The notes: a model not told the origin generated them from the letters alone. 64,000 nucleotides of DNA from Leptospira perdikensis (GCF_004769575.1 NZ_RQGA01000011.1:1-64000), one strand, 5' to 3'; positions 47,602-58,301 are shown, counted from the first letter of the stretch. Translations and numbers: made by a program.

Positions 47602-50154
47602 CTAAACGAGAGCCAAATCTTTTTCCTCGGCACTTGGAGAAGAACCGTCATCTTTTTTCGGAACCTCTTTGAAGTCAGTCCAAGGAGTTTCTGAATAAAC
47701 GAGTTTTCCTTCTGCAAAATCAACTAGGATCTTAGTTGGGTTATCATAAACACCTTTCAAAGATTGTACTGCCATATAATCTTCCAATTCTCTTTGGAAC
47801 ACACGTCGAAGTGGTCGTGCTCCATAGTTTTGGTCGTATCCAATGGTTGCAAAATGTTCTTTTGATGTTTGCGAAAGTTCAACAATGACTTTCTTTTCAG
47901 TCAGACGTTTGTTAAAGTCTTTCAACATGATATCCACAATGCTAACGATCTCTTCTTTTTTGAGAGGAGCAAAATAAACAACTTCATCCACACGGTTAAG
48001 GAACTCTGGATTGAAGTGTTTTTTCAATTGTTCCCTAGCTTGTTCTGCTTTGTAAGTTTCTCTTTCTTCAGCAAAATCCTCAAAACCCAATCGTCCACCT
48101 TTGGAAATTTCTTTCGCAGCAATGTTCGAAGTCATGATAATGATGGTATCTCGGAAGTTTACTTTTCTTCCTTTGGTATCCGTCAAATTTCCTTCTTCCA
48201 TAATTTGAAGTAGGATATTGAAAAGATCATGATGTGCCTTTTCGATTTCGTCGAGTAAAACCAAACTATATGGTTTTCTTCTTACGAATTCGGTGAGTTG
48301 ACCACCATCATCATATCCTACGTAACCTGGAGGAGCTCCTATCAGACGAGAAACTGCATGAGGTTCCATGTATTCGGACATATCGATACGAAGCATATTG
48401 TCTTCAGAACCAAACAGTTGCTCTGCGAGCGCTTTTGCAAGTTCTGTTTTTCCTACACCTGTTGGCCCAAGGAAAATAAACGATCCTGTAGGTCGTTTTT
48501 CACTCTTGAGTCCTGTGCGAGAACGTCTGACGGCACGTGCCACTTTTTCGATGGCTTCGGTCTGGCCGACAATCCTTCCTTTGATGTCTTCTTCCAAATT
48601 GAGAAGTTTTGCATTTTCCGATTGTTCCATTTTTTTCAACGGAATTCCGGTCCAGAGGCTCACAACAGAAAGGATATCTTCTTCTTCAATCGATACCGCA
48701 TAACCTTCCATACGTTCTTGCCACTGTTTGGTTTTTTCTTCCAATTGGCCTTTTTTACGATTCACTTCATCGCGAACCGCAGCTGCCTTTTCATACTCTT
48801 GGCTACGAACCAAATCTTCTTTTTTAACAGAAAGACCTTTGATTTCTTCTTCAATTTCTTTGATTTCATTCGGACGTTGGCAGTTTGCAAGACGAGCCTT
48901 AGCTCCTGCTTCATCAATGATATCAATGGCTTTGTCTGGTAAAAAACGATCGTTGATATAACGGTGAGATAACTTAACCGCTTGTTCGATCGCTTTTTCC
49001 GAATAACGAACCTTATGATGTGCTTCGTATGCTTTTTTCAAACCATCTAGGATGAGAACCGCATCATCTACAGAAGGTTCAAGAACCTTCACCATTTGGA
49101 ATCGTCTTTCCAAAGCAGAATCTTTTTCAATGTACTTACGATATTCATTATTAGTTGTGGCACCAATACATTGTAACTCCCCACGAGCAAGAGCTGGTTT
49201 TAAGATGTTTGCTGCATCTACTGCGCCTTCTGCCGCACCGGCTCCAATCAGAGTATGTAACTCATCGATAAAGATGATGATGTTTTGAGAAGTAACGATT
49301 TCTTTCATGATTTTTTTCAATCGTTCTTCAAACTCACCACGGTATTTAGTACCTGCAATGAGGCTTGCCAAATCAAGCGATAACACTCGTTTATCGAATA
49401 ATAAATCCGGAACCAACTTCTCAATCACAGCCTGCGCAAGGCCCTCAACAATCGCAGTTTTACCCACACCCGATTCGCCTACGAGAACTGGGTTGTTTTT
49501 TGTTTTACGAGAAAGAATCTGAATCACCCTTTCGATTTCTTTGGAACGACCAATGACCGGATCCAATTTTTTCTCGCGAGCGAGTTGTGTTAAATCTCTT
49601 GCAAACTCATCCAAAATCGGAGTTTTACTCTTTTCTTGTCTTGGGGCCGTTTGTTGTTGTGTTTGGCCTTGAGTTGCACCTTGTGTACCCGTAGTTCCAC
49701 CCACAGCACCAGATGGTGGAGCTCCAAGAAGACGTAAAATCTCAGATTTAATGACGTTATAATTTACGCTGAAAGATGATAACGATCCACCGGCGATATT
49801 ATTGTTATCGCGAAGTAGTGCCAAAAGAATGTGTTCCGTTCCTACATAGTTATGTTTGAGGCGTTTTGCTTCCTCTTTAGAAACTTCGATCATTTTTTGG
49901 TATTTGTCTTGTCCTTGGCTTACATCCAAAAGCAAGGCACCAGAACCCTCTCGAGTTCTTTTTTCGACTTCTTTACGGAGTTCGTTTAAATTGATATTTA
50001 GATTCGTAAGAATCTTAATCGCGACAGAGTCCTCCTCCCGGAGAAGCCCAAGTAGAATGTGTTCTGGACCGATAAAATCGGAACCTAAACGTTTAGCCTC
50101 ATCTTGGGCGATTTCGTTGATGACTCTTTTTGCTCTTTTGGTGAATTCCAACAT
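47602..50154 (-). CDS. clpC: ClpC-type AAA+ unfoldase of the Clp protease
   Basis: The 850-residue protein has two N-terminal Clp repeats ([19 protein letters not shown]...). AAA domain 1 carries GESGVGKT and a DE-box, followed by a short middle region with a UVR-like segment ([25 protein letters not shown]), which marks ClpC rather than ClpB. AAA domain 2 carries [16 protein letters not shown]. It feeds unfolded substrates to ClpP. AGGG lies six bases before the ATG. The gene follows a McsA-McsB-like gene, as in Gram-positive clpC operons. Confidence 0.93.
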   Translation of the reverse strand: MLEFTKRAKRVINEIAQDEAKRLGSDFIGPEHILLGLLREEDSVAIKILTNLNINLNELRKEVEKRTREGSGALLLDVSQGQDKYQKMIEVSKEEAKRLKHNYVGTEHILLALLRDNNNIAGGSLSSFSVNYNVIKSEILRLLGAPPSGAVGGTTGTQGATQGQTQQQTAPRQEKSKTPILDEFARDLTQLAREKKLDPVIGRSKEIERVIQILSRKTKNNPVLVGESGVGKTAIVEGLAQAVIEKLVPDLLFDKRVLSLDLASLIAGTKYRGEFEERLKKIMKEIVTSQNIIIFIDELHTLIGAGAAEGAVDAANILKPALARGELQCIGATTNNEYRKYIEKDSALERRFQMVKVLEPSVDDAVLILDGLKKAYEAHHKVRYSEKAIEQAVKLSHRYINDRFLPDKAIDIIDEAGAKARLANCQRPNEIKEIEEEIKGLSVKKEDLVRSQEYEKAAAVRDEVNRKKGQLEEKTKQWQERMEGYAVSIEEEDILSVVSLWTGIPLKKMEQSENAKLLNLEEDIKGRIVGQTEAIEKVARAVRRSRTGLKSEKRPTGSFIFLGPTGVGKTELAKALAEQLFGSEDNMLRIDMSEYMEPHAVSRLIGAPPGYVGYDDGGQLTEFVRRKPYSLVLLDEIEKAHHDLFNILLQIMEEGNLTDTKGRKVNFRDTIIIMTSNIAAKEISKGGRLGFEDFAEERETYKAEQAREQLKKHFNPEFLNRVDEVVYFAPLKKEEIVSIVDIMLKDFNKRLTEKKVIVELSQTSKEHFATIGYDQNYGARPLRRVFQRELEDYMAVQSLKGVYDNPTKILVDFAEGKLVYSETPWTDFKEVPKKDDGSSPSAEEKDLALV

Positions 50155-50214
50155 GCCGCACCCTGCCTTTATTAATTAGACGAACGTCCTTGTTCCCATC
50201 ATGACCGTACCGGT

Positions 50215-50994
50215 TTAATAGGAGCCTAGTAAACTAAGAATTTTGTAAAACTGACGTTTTTGAACGACTCTAATGTTCTTCCACGAGATTTTTACGACAA
50301 GAACTCGGTCTTTTCCGATGTTCCTAAATCTATGATCGGTGGAAGGAGCAAATTCTATACCAAATTTGACAAGAGTTTGTAAAATTGAAAAAAACTCAGA
50401 AACGATCCCTGGGGTGAGTCCGAGTAAGATCGAATCCCGCCTTCCCTTACCCAAATTGGTAGGGCAGGAGGAAATAAACCCGAGTTCCGGGAGGGTAGCC
50501 CAATATTTTTTTTGGAACAAAAACCGGAAAAGGGAAACTTTTCCCCTCGGAATTTTCGCCGATTCGCGGCCTTCCTTCTCCCATCTTGGTAAAATGGTTT
50601 CCCAGCGAATATGGTCTTCGGAGCCTAAATAAATACCCATCCTCGGTTCTTGGATTTCTTGGGAACCGAGATTTTTTTCAAACTCGTTTGGGTACTGATA
50701 TAAATCCATCCCAGTATCAACTAACAATTGTTTAGATTTATCAATCAATGGATCATAAAAAGGGAACAAACTTGATTTTAGATTTCTTGTGATTCGGGTT
50801 CGCAAAGAAATAAGAGTGAAAGAACCTAAATTCTCTTTTATAAACTTTTCTAACGTTTGGATTTGGATTTCGGGAATTTTTCTTTTTTCATTTGGTTTTG
50901 GGTATTCAAAAACTTGAACACAATTGGCACAACCGAACTTACCGCTTTTACGAAACTGAATTTCTTTGGTTCCGCAAAATCGGCAAAAAATCAT
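50215..50994 (-). CDS. Compact McsA-McsB-like fusion: zinc finger plus guanido-kinase-type domain
   Basis: The 259-residue protein starts with a two-knuckle zinc-finger pattern (CRFCGTKEIQFRKSGKFGCANC) like McsA. From about residue 45 it follows McsB, the protein-arginine kinase. ISLRTRITRNLKSSLFPF matches the S-x-R-x-R-x-x-R-N motif, GSEDHIRWE matches N-E-E-D-H-I-R-I-Q, and ISSCPTNLGKGRRDSI matches the C-P-T-N-x-G-T-G motif. The segment between the first two motifs is about 30 residues shorter than in McsB, and the C-terminal McsB region is missing. It lies 60 bases upstream of clpC. Arginine phosphorylation to mark ClpC substrates, or a purely regulatory remnant, are both possible. Confidence 0.78.
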   Translation of the reverse strand: MIFCRFCGTKEIQFRKSGKFGCANCVQVFEYPKPNEKRKIPEIQIQTLEKFIKENLGSFTLISLRTRITRNLKSSLFPFYDPLIDKSKQLLVDTGMDLYQYPNEFEKNLGSQEIQEPRMGIYLGSEDHIRWETILPRWEKEGRESAKIPRGKVSLFRFLFQKKYWATLPELGFISSCPTNLGKGRRDSILLGLTPGIVSEFFSILQTLVKFGIEFAPSTDHRFRNIGKDRVLVVKISWKNIRVVQKRQFYKILSLLGSY

Positions 50995-50995
50995 T

Positions 50996-51691
50996 TTAGG
51001 AAACTGGAGTTAATTGTCCAGAAACGATCCGATTTCTTTTGTGAGCCATGGAGGCAAGTTCCAAGTCATGAGTCACAAGAATCAAAGAAAACTTAAATTC
51101 GTTTTGGAGTTCTTTGATCAGATCCATTAGGTGACGTGAGTTATCACGATCCAAATTCCCCGTAGGTTCATCAGCCAAAATCAGTTGCCTTCTTCCTACA
51201 AGGGCACGTGCGACACCAACCCGGGCACTTTCTCCTCCAGATAGTTGCGAAGGAAAACTTCCAGTCCTCTCCCCAAGGCCTACTTTTTTTAAAATCTCTG
51301 TCGCTTGTATTTTAGCTGTACTTGGATTCATTCTGGCAATGAGTAGTGGCATCATTACATTTTCTAAAGCAGTGAAATCTGGTAACAAAAGATGTTGTTG
51401 AAAAATAAAAGAAATTTTTTCAGCACGAAAAGATTCCCTTTGTTTTTCAGTAAGATTTTTTAAACTCACTCCGCAAACTTCCACCTCACCGTCGTCAAAC
51501 GAATCCATCGCACCAAGGATATTAAGAAGTGTGGACTTACCCACACCCGAGGCTCCTTCTACAGATACAATTTCACCAGGTAACACTTCGAAATCGAGTC
51601 CCGAAATGATATGATAACGTTTATCTACAACCTGGTAGTATTTTTCTAATTTGCGAACAGAAACAGTTGGTTTTGTATTGATATCAGTCAT
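50996..51691 (-). CDS. lolD: Lipoprotein-releasing ABC ATPase, LolD type
   Basis: The 231-residue ATPase has GASGVGKST (Walker A), [21 protein letters not shown] (the LolD-type Q-loop region), [15 protein letters not shown] (signature; Glu-Ser replaces the usual Glu-Gln), [10 protein letters not shown] and LVTHDLE. LolD powers transfer of outer-membrane lipoproteins from the inner membrane to LolA. It overlaps the permease gene by eight bases, which supports the Lol assignment. Confidence 0.88.
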   Translation of the reverse strand: MTDINTKPTVSVRKLEKYYQVVDKRYHIISGLDFEVLPGEIVSVEGASGVGKSTLLNILGAMDSFDDGEVEVCGVSLKNLTEKQRESFRAEKISFIFQQHLLLPDFTALENVMMPLLIARMNPSTAKIQATEILKKVGLGERTGSFPSQLSGGESARVGVARALVGRRQLILADEPTGNLDRDNSRHLMDLIKELQNEFKFSLILVTHDLELASMAHKRNRIVSGQLTPVS

Positions 51692-53036
51692 TTCGTATTG
51701 TATCCACAGGGTTTAGATTAGCAGCCATACGTGCAGGGAAGTAACCAGCAAGTCCAGAAAGGATGGTTGCGGCAGTTGTCACCATAAAAATAAAGGAAAT
51801 ATCGATATCCACAGGGATATGATCGAAGTAATAAATATCTTTCGGAACGAGTTCCACGGGATCCCAATCACCAGGATTTAGTAAACTCCCCACACCATTG
51901 ATAATCTCAGAGATGGCATTGATGATGACTTCCAGTTGGGTCGCAATAAAGATCCCCGTCATCCCACCGACAAGAGAAGATAAAATCCCGACGATCATTG
52001 CATTCAAAGTAAAGATCAATAAAATATCATTGGAAGCTAGACCAAGTGCTTTTAAGGTTCCGATAGATCTGCGTTTTGCGCGGATGAGCGAGTGCACCGT
52101 TGCAACCATACCAAGAGCAGCAAGAACGATAAAAAGAAAAACAATGATGGAGATGATTGTTTTTTCAAGTCTTAAGGCTGCCAAAAAGTTTTCCTGTTCT
52201 TCTGCGATGGTTCGCACCGACCAAGAAGTTTCATCTTGAATTTTCTGATTCCAATTATCTTCGTTTAACCGAGATAAGATTCTTTGTTTTGTAAGTTTCA
52301 AATCATCAAGTGAACGAACCTTAATCGCAACTTGATTGACAGCACCTTCCATTTTAAAAAATTCTTGAGCCTGTGGCAGAGACAAAAACACAAACTTAGA
52401 ATCATAATTATAATAACCCGTTTTAAATAATCCAACCAAACGAAAGGTTTGTACATTCACCTGTACACCTCGTTCGACCGTAAACCTTCCTCCAGGAACT
52501 GCCATTGTAATTTCTCGACCCAACCCATACCCGTAAATGGCACTCATTTCTTTTCCCACTACCACGAGTTTCTTCTTATTGAAGGATTGAATTTCATCCC
52601 GATCGTATTGTAAAATCCGCGGGAAGTTCGGAAGTCCATTTTCCACCAATTTTTCTACGGAGTCTACGGGAACTGCGCGGATCATAATCGGATTAAAGTT
52701 ATTATTACTTTGGATGAGACCATGGCTTGTGATATTCCCTTCAACAGAAACAAAGGACTCCGCAAGTTTGGGGTCGGCCTTAAGGTGAGCAATGACCTTT
52801 TCGTAATCATAAATCGCACCAGAGCCATAAGAGTTCTCAATGGTAATATGAGGGCCTCCTTGCCAAAGTGATTCCTTCACTTGTTTTTGGAATCCGTTGA
52901 AAATGGAGAGGACTACTACTAGGAGTCCCACTCCGACTGCCATAACAATGAACGACAGCCTGGATTTGATGGAGAGAAAACCCAGCACTCTGGATCCTCG
53001 GATGTAACGGATTGTGATTAAAGAGACGATTCCCAT
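51684..53036 (-). CDS. lolC: Lipoprotein-releasing permease, LolC/LolE type
   Basis: The 450-residue permease has an N-terminal signature typical of LolC/E ([44 protein letters not shown]). A large periplasmic domain and three C-terminal helices follow, with [24 protein letters not shown] and [20 protein letters not shown]. It works with the adjacent LolD. Only one permease is present here, suggesting a LolC/E homodimer or a hybrid LolF. It diverges from the gene at 53097 across a 60-base region. Confidence 0.88.
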   Translation of the reverse strand: MGIVSLITIRYIRGSRVLGFLSIKSRLSFIVMAVGVGLLVVVLSIFNGFQKQVKESLWQGGPHITIENSYGSGAIYDYEKVIAHLKADPKLAESFVSVEGNITSHGLIQSNNNFNPIMIRAVPVDSVEKLVENGLPNFPRILQYDRDEIQSFNKKKLVVVGKEMSAIYGYGLGREITMAVPGGRFTVERGVQVNVQTFRLVGLFKTGYYNYDSKFVFLSLPQAQEFFKMEGAVNQVAIKVRSLDDLKLTKQRILSRLNEDNWNQKIQDETSWSVRTIAEEQENFLAALRLEKTIISIIVFLFIVLAALGMVATVHSLIRAKRRSIGTLKALGLASNDILLIFTLNAMIVGILSSLVGGMTGIFIATQLEVIINAISEIINGVGSLLNPGDWDPVELVPKDIYYFDHIPVDIDISFIFMVTTAATILSGLAGYFPARMAANLNPVDTIRND

Positions 53037-53051
53037 GATGACCTAATCTTT

Positions 53052-53080
53052 TTGACAGCTTTCTTCTAAAGATGGATACT
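53052..53080 (+). promoter_or_regulatory. Candidate promoter/operator in the lolC-53097 divergent region
   Basis: TTGACA (53052-53057), a 17-base spacer and GATACT (53075-53080) fit a sigma-70 promoter for the rightward gene. A 10-bp inverted repeat, TTTTTGACAG (53049-53058) with CTGTCAAAAA (53079-53088), overlaps it, placing a TTGACA-like box on both strands. The predicted transcript would have a very short leader. Confidence 0.4.
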
Positions 53081-53096
53081 GTCAAAAAAGAACCTT

Positions 53097-54083
53097 ATGC
53101 CTGAGACACCAAACTATTATTCTGTCAAAGTAAACCTACGAGACGAAGCGAATATGGTCTACACCATGATTGCGGCAGTCATAGACCCGGTGGAAACCAA
53201 ATCGGTGAAGTATGAGGGAGTTTCATGTACAAGTCCGCTATCCCTTTTGCCCATTCGTTCCACTTTCCAGGACTTTTACAACCGGATGCAGAGGGTAATC
53301 TACAAAGGGGAACAGCAAAAAAACATTACCAAGTCTTTGCAGGAGCTGATCAAAACCAAATTTGGGTCTGAAAGTTTCTTGGAAGAAATCCTTCACTATA
53401 TGGATCACAACCTAACAGACCGATTGGACTTTGTTTTTAGCGAAATGCACAAAAGAACGGCTGGAAACTCGGAACCCAAAGTAGAAATCCATTTTGAACT
53501 CATTGATCCAAACGATCTTTCGAAAACAACAGTCGATGAAGAGGAAATTGCAAAGAAGGAAGCACCTCCACCAACTCCAGTTCCACAAACATCTGGATTT
53601 TTAGTCCCTGCGGACAAACAAATTGTTCAATTCAAATTTCAACTTTCCCCGGTCAATGGAGTTCCGCTCGTAGAACTAAAAACAGGCGATAATGTTTACA
53701 TTCGTTTGGTTCCGGGAGATGTTATCACTGACTCCATTATTAACTCATTGGAGCTTAAGGAAGAATCTGGAGCTATCAAACAAATCCCTGCCAAAATCGT
53801 TAATATCTCAAATAACAAAAATTTTTCGGAAGTCGTTATCAAAATTAATGAACAAGTATACGGTAAAATCATTGAGGAAGAAAACTCAGTAAAAATCAAA
53901 ACAACTGATGCACAACACGGTGCCGCCAATATCATGAGTTCTGTAGCTTCTCCTACGGCAACAGTTTCAAAAGCAAAACAAAATCCTACACTTTCTGCTG
54001 ATGAAAGTTTTCACTTATGGCCTTACATCATTATGTTAGTAGTCCTAGCCATTGGTATGATGACTATTTTTGTGATTTTATAA
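53097..54083 (+). CDS. C-terminally anchored protein of unknown function
   Basis: The 328-residue protein is hydrophilic except for one C-terminal membrane helix (LWPYIIMLVVLAIGMMTIFVIL), so it should be tail-anchored with its bulk in the cytoplasm. A Pro-rich linker (KKEAPPPTPVPQT, near 160) divides two beta-rich halves. The second half (VPLVELKTGDNVYIRLVPGD) suggests a small beta-barrel. No family was recognised. The next membrane protein gene follows after seven bases. Confidence 0.6.
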   Translation: MPETPNYYSVKVNLRDEANMVYTMIAAVIDPVETKSVKYEGVSCTSPLSLLPIRSTFQDFYNRMQRVIYKGEQQKNITKSLQELIKTKFGSESFLEEILHYMDHNLTDRLDFVFSEMHKRTAGNSEPKVEIHFELIDPNDLSKTTVDEEEIAKKEAPPPTPVPQTSGFLVPADKQIVQFKFQLSPVNGVPLVELKTGDNVYIRLVPGDVITDSIINSLELKEESGAIKQIPAKIVNISNNKNFSEVVIKINEQVYGKIIEEENSVKIKTTDAQHGAANIMSSVASPTATVSKAKQNPTLSADESFHLWPYIIMLVVLAIGMMTIFVIL

Positions 54084-54090
54084 TATCTCT

Positions 54091-55110
54091 ATGGAAAAAT
54101 TTAAAAAACAACTTCCAATCCTTACCCCTCTATTCATTGCCATAGTCATCATTCATTCTCTGTTTGTTGATTATTCAGTTCAATTTCCTGATTACATCAC
54201 AACGGAAAATTCAGAATCAGCGATGGAATCGATGAAACCCAAAGTTATCGCTGAAAATGGCGTTTTGAATCGAATTTCTTACTTAGAATCTTTTTTGGTA
54301 GAGTTAGAATCCAGAGAACTTCCCGTTGATACGGAACAAGAAGAAACGAAAGACAATATCAAACGAGTTTTAGTGGGCCAAAAACTACTTCTAGGACTTT
54401 CTTTATTTTATTTATTGTTAACTTTTTCGACATCAGTCTCTTATGTTTTCCGCGTTTGGTTTCATAAGTCTTTAGCAAATGTTTTTTACCCAGTTTCTCT
54501 TGTTGTACTGTTACCTAAGATATTTTACCAACTCAATCTAATGGTACAAAAAGAAATTCCATCATATTTCTATTTTACCTTTTTAGTTTTTACTTATGTG
54601 GCAAGTGCGATAGCATACCGTTCGATTTTAAAAAACAAAGAATTGGCAGAAGGATTTCAATCCCTACAGTTTTCTTCCTCATTAGAAGAAGAAGGTAGAT
54701 CTCCAGGTAACACAAAAACAGGATCTATTTTTTCTCCCATCTTTCATGTGATCATTATCATCATTATTGGAATTTTAATTGGGAACTTAATTTACATTCC
54801 ACTCTTTCTACTACAAAAACACTATGTCAGTGAATTCAGTTACTTTATCTTCTTTTTACTGGGACTATTGTCTTTGTTCTATATCTTCAATTACAAAAAA
54901 GTGGGTGGGGAACCAAATCTCAACAATTGGAAAAACTTAGCTGTTAGTTTTGCTTATTTACAATTTAGATTTTTAAGAAATAGTTTCTGGGCAGTGTTTA
55001 GTACAATTTTAATTGTACTTTTTGTAACATTTTTATTTAGTCTCTTGCTCTTTAATATCGACCTTATCCAAAACAATTTGGGATTATTCGGCAAAGCTAC
55101 CGAATTCTAA
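54091..55110 (+). CDS. Multi-pass membrane protein, unknown
   Basis: The 339-residue protein has about eight membrane segments: one at the N-terminus, a soluble segment of about 75 residues (about 28-100), then helices to the C-terminus. No transporter or enzyme signature is seen. It is paired with the tail-anchored protein upstream, and the two may form a complex. No good ribosome-binding site is visible, as expected for coupled translation. Confidence 0.6.
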   Translation: MEKFKKQLPILTPLFIAIVIIHSLFVDYSVQFPDYITTENSESAMESMKPKVIAENGVLNRISYLESFLVELESRELPVDTEQEETKDNIKRVLVGQKLLLGLSLFYLLLTFSTSVSYVFRVWFHKSLANVFYPVSLVVLLPKIFYQLNLMVQKEIPSYFYFTFLVFTYVASAIAYRSILKNKELAEGFQSLQFSSSLEEEGRSPGNTKTGSIFSPIFHVIIIIIIGILIGNLIYIPLFLLQKHYVSEFSYFIFFLLGLLSLFYIFNYKKVGGEPNLNNWKNLAVSFAYLQFRFLRNSFWAVFSTILIVLFVTFLFSLLLFNIDLIQNNLGLFGKATEF

Positions 55111-55129
55111 TTCCTTCAACGGGTATCAG

Positions 55130-55147
55130 GAGTGCCTAATGGCACTC
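55130..55147. terminator. Short hairpin between convergent genes
   Basis: GAGTGCC (55130-55136) and GGCACTC (55141-55147) form a 7-bp stem with a TAAT loop just after the membrane-protein gene and across the end of the YwqK-like gene. The T-rich run on the + side is poor (TGGTTCTTTTCC). Confidence 0.4.
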
Positions 55148-55882
55148 TGGTTCTTTTCCTTTACGCAACAAACACCATAATTCTCCACTTGGATAATAAG
55201 TAGAACGCGATAATAGTTCTCCCTCATTGGAATACAATTCTGAAGCTTCTTTTGTTCCTGTAGGATAATAATACAACCATTCCCCTACTTTTTTATCGTT
55301 CTCATAACTTCCTTTTTCTTCCACTTTTGTATCTGGGTAATAACGCACCCAGTCTCCCGTGCGAAAACCACCATCAAAAAAACCTTTTTCGTTCAAACGA
55401 CCACTGCGGAAGTAACGATGATAAGATCCTGTTTCATTCCCAAGTTCAGAAGTTTGGATCCAGAGTTGTTTTTTTCTGTTTCCCGGTTTGTAATTTTGTT
55501 CAATATAAGGTTTCCCATCAGAAAAATAAAACTTCCAAAGCCCATCTCTCTCCCCATTGATAAACTTACCTTCCATGATTGTAGTCCCTGTCAGATAATT
55601 GAGTTTCCTTCCATATCCATCAGGTTGGGCCAAACCATTCACCGGAACCTCTGCTACGAGATTCCCATTTTCATACCATTCCCGGTATAAACCTTCGCCG
55701 GTCCATTGGTAGTGGTTGGTTTTCTTTTCAAACCCAGCCTCTTTAGGAACTGAACTTGGTCTTTCGGCCGTAGCCTTACAAGGGCCAAAACCTATACCAA
55801 CTAACAATATAAAAGTTAATAAGGATATAAAAATCCAAATTGAATTGTCTTTAATGGGTGTGGATGTGGATGTCATTTTCAT
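55136..55882 (-). CDS. MORN/YwqK-repeat lipoprotein or anchored protein
   Basis: The 248-residue product has an N-terminal hydrophobic segment followed by FGPC (possible lipobox). It then has a row of toxin-antitoxin YwqK/MORN-like repeats: LYREWYENGNLVAEVPVNG, ERDGLWKFYFSDGKPY, YHRYFRSGRLNEKGFFDGG, DWVRYYPDTKVEEKGSYE and EWLYYYPTGTKEASELY. These repeats form a beta-meander. Antitoxin is only a family name; no toxin gene is adjacent. The start overlaps mscS by 32 bases. Confidence 0.78.
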   Translation of the reverse strand: MKMTSTSTPIKDNSIWIFISLLTFILLVGIGFGPCKATAERPSSVPKEAGFEKKTNHYQWTGEGLYREWYENGNLVAEVPVNGLAQPDGYGRKLNYLTGTTIMEGKFINGERDGLWKFYFSDGKPYIEQNYKPGNRKKQLWIQTSELGNETGSYHRYFRSGRLNEKGFFDGGFRTGDWVRYYPDTKVEEKGSYENDKKVGEWLYYYPTGTKEASELYSNEGELLSRSTYYPSGELWCLLRKGKEPECH

Positions 55883-56747
55883 TTTTGAACTTAATAAGGA
55901 TTTCTTTGGAGATAAGGATTCGGTTAAGTCGTTTAGACCTTATTGGTGTGAGGTAACGTAAACACATAAGAATGGTTCCTTCAGGTTCTAAGGAAGTATA
56001 CACAATGGGAGTGGTTTTGCCAAGTCTCACTAGATAGTTTTTTGACATCTCACGAATTTTTGATTCCACGAGCTCAGGTGCTAATACCAATTCTTCATGT
56101 AGGATTTGGGCACAAATTTTTTCTGCTTTTTCCCAATTGGAACTAATATCTAAATAAACTTTAAATTCATCCCAAACAAAATCCATCGTTTCTGAAACGA
56201 TGAAAAAACGGTGTAGAACAATATTATAATTGGGAAAATGAATGAGTCTGTTCGTGGATTGTTCGAACCTTGGGTCAGATGCAATTTCGAGTAATGTGAA
56301 TTTAAAAAAACCAATATTGACAACATCACCTTTGATGTTATCAAGTTCGATCCGGTCTCCTACTTTAAATCCATTGGCTCCCATAATCATAAACCAACCG
56401 ACCATATTCAACCAAACTTCTTTGAGTGAAATGACAATCCCGGCACCCGCAAGACCAAGGACAGTTGGCAGTAATGACAAACTAGAAAAAATAATCGGTA
56501 GGTAAGCAATGCCGAAAACCAAAAGGAAACCCATACGAGCCACTTTCCGGCGATTGTACTCATGGACGGCATCAGGAGCTGGTTTGATTCTTTCGACAAG
56601 AATCATAGTAATTTTATAAGAGAAAACAGCAAACACAACCATGTATCCAAATAGGATCATAGTTTCCGCAAAATCACGATTCGACCGTATTAGCAACGTT
56701 AGTGGATTTAAATCCAAATAGAATTCTTTAAAACTACCTCCACCCAT
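55851..56747 (-). CDS. MscS-family mechanosensitive channel
   Basis: The 298-residue protein has three N-terminal membrane helices. The third is the MscS pore helix and beta-domain entry (LSLLPTVLGLAGAGIVISLKEVWLNMVGWFMIMGANGFKVGDRIELDNIKGDVVNIGFFKFTLLE in overlapping parts). The alpha/beta vestibule follows. The channel would release solutes on hypo-osmotic shock. It lies one base after aroB in the rnc-to-ywqK run. Confidence 0.88.
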   Translation of the reverse strand: MGGGSFKEFYLDLNPLTLLIRSNRDFAETMILFGYMVVFAVFSYKITMILVERIKPAPDAVHEYNRRKVARMGFLLVFGIAYLPIIFSSLSLLPTVLGLAGAGIVISLKEVWLNMVGWFMIMGANGFKVGDRIELDNIKGDVVNIGFFKFTLLEIASDPRFEQSTNRLIHFPNYNIVLHRFFIVSETMDFVWDEFKVYLDISSNWEKAEKICAQILHEELVLAPELVESKIREMSKNYLVRLGKTTPIVYTSLEPEGTILMCLRYLTPIRSKRLNRILISKEILIKFKNENDIHIHTH

Positions 56748-56748
56748 T

Positions 56749-57840
56749 CTAGAACTTTCCTCTTTGACGTTTTAGAATTTCAAGAATTGTTTTTCTTTCA
56801 ATAGAAACACCAAACTTCGGTTTTCCAAAATCTTCTAATAAAACAAACTTCAAGGAAGAACCTTCCTTTTTTTTATCATGTTCCATATGTCCCAGAACCA
56901 AGTCAGGCTTTTCCTCTAACACGGTTGGTAATTCTAATTGTTTCATTAGTGTGATTGCTTTTTGAAAATTAGAATCAGAAAACCCAGCAAGTTCACGTGA
57001 TAACATTAAGGCTGTAACAAGGCCAACAGCCACAGCTTCACCATGTGAATATTTTTTATACTGAGTTAAGGATTCGATGGCATGGCCTGTGGTATGACCT
57101 AAGTTCAATACCGCACGTAACCCGGATTCTTTTTCATCTTGTGAAACAATCCCTGATTTCACTCGTACTGACTCCTCAATCGCATAACGAAGAGTTGGTG
57201 AATCGGCATAAAAATCAGATCGTTTTGACTTGGAAATTTTATCTAAAAAGCTGCCCCCATCAAGAAATGCGTGTTTTGTGATTTCAGCAAGACCACAACT
57301 CCATTCCTTTTCTGGTAAAGTGGAAAGAGTAAATAGAGGTGCAAATACAAACTCTGGTTGGTAAAAAGCACCTACCATATTTTTTCCAGAATCTACATTG
57401 ACTGCAACCTTTCCGCCAACAGATGAATCAACACAAGCTAAGAGAGTTGTAGGAACTTGTACAAACCGTATTCCCCTTTGATAGGTGGCGGCAATGAAGC
57501 CGGCAAAGTCTCCAACAACACCTCCACCAAAAGCGATGACCACAGCCTTTCTGTCTGCATCCGTTTCAATGAGTTGGTTGTAGACTTTTTTCACTCGATC
57601 GATGTGTTTGTTCTTTTCACCAGGTTTTAAATAAATAAAAGAAAAAGGAACTTTTAGGGTTTTTAGTTCTTTGGTTATGTATTTTTCGTAGATCCCAGCA
57701 ATTTCACGGCTCGTAAGGACATAGACTTTAGAGACTTTTGGAAGTGCATTTAGTTTTTCAGCCAGGCCTTGGAAGTCTTCGTGTAATTCAATCGGGTAAC
57801 GAAAACCCTGTCCTATAATTTCACGTTCCGACAACTTCAT
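56749..57840 (-). CDS. aroB: 3-dehydroquinate synthase
   Basis: The 363-residue enzyme has the AroB NAD-binding motif AFGGGVVGDFAGFIAATYQRGI. It also has VPTTLLACVDSSVGGKVAVN, the metal-binding His in LNLGHTTGHAIE and GEAVAVGLV, and a Glu in LAEITKHAFL. It converts DAHP to 3-dehydroquinate in the shikimate pathway. It overlaps the NUDIX gene by four bases. Confidence 0.95.
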   Translation of the reverse strand: MKLSEREIIGQGFRYPIELHEDFQGLAEKLNALPKVSKVYVLTSREIAGIYEKYITKELKTLKVPFSFIYLKPGEKNKHIDRVKKVYNQLIETDADRKAVVIAFGGGVVGDFAGFIAATYQRGIRFVQVPTTLLACVDSSVGGKVAVNVDSGKNMVGAFYQPEFVFAPLFTLSTLPEKEWSCGLAEITKHAFLDGGSFLDKISKSKRSDFYADSPTLRYAIEESVRVKSGIVSQDEKESGLRAVLNLGHTTGHAIESLTQYKKYSHGEAVAVGLVTALMLSRELAGFSDSNFQKAITLMKQLELPTVLEEKPDLVLGHMEHDKKKEGSSLKFVLLEDFGKPKFGVSIERKTILEILKRQRGKF

Positions 57841-58301
57841 GGTTCATTCACCCATGGGCTGGAAATATATCTAGGTTTATTTGTACTTTTAGCCCGGAAG
57901 TAATGTTTTATATCCGGACGAATGTCCATAGATAAAATTTCTTTAGTTGTAAAATATCCAAATCCAGAAATGGCCTTTTCTTTGGGATTGAGAACTGGTA
58001 ACAAAGCTTTTACCTTAGTTAAAAAAACAATTTGGATGAGATGGCGTTTTTTATGTGGATCAATGGATTCATTTAAAAATAAAAATTCTACTTGGCTTAC
58101 TTCCAGAGACAACTCTTCTTTTAGTTCTCGTTTGAGGGCCTCTTCTCCCGACTCCCCAAATTCAATTCCACCGCCAGGAAGTAACCAATACCCCGATTGT
58201 TTTTTTTGCTGTTGTACAAGCAAAATTTTACCTTTAGGATCTTGGATGAGGGCTGCCACACGAACCCGCATCGATTTGGATTTTAATAAAAATTCAATCA
58301 T
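57837..58301 (-). CDS. NUDIX hydrolase
   Basis: The ATG at 58301 overlaps the rnc stop (ATGA), which argues against the longer frame that would run 100 bases into rnc. The 154-residue protein has a full NUDIX box, GGGIEFGESGEEALKRELKEEL, within RVRVAALIQDPKGKILLVQQQ.. The fold hydrolyses nucleoside diphosphates linked to another moiety. The substrate is unknown. Confidence 0.88.
   Translation of the reverse strand: MIEFLLKSKSMRVRVAALIQDPKGKILLVQQQKKQSGYWLLPGGGIEFGESGEEALKRELKEELSLEVSQVEFLFLNESIDPHKKRHLIQIVFLTKVKALLPVLNPKEKAISGFGYFTTKEILSMDIRPDIKHYFRAKSTNKPRYISSPWVNEP

Noticed and set aside
55136..55882. Toxin-antitoxin system from the YwqK family name
   Set aside because: The repeats are MORN-like and no toxin gene is adjacent, so the antitoxin label is not meaningful here.
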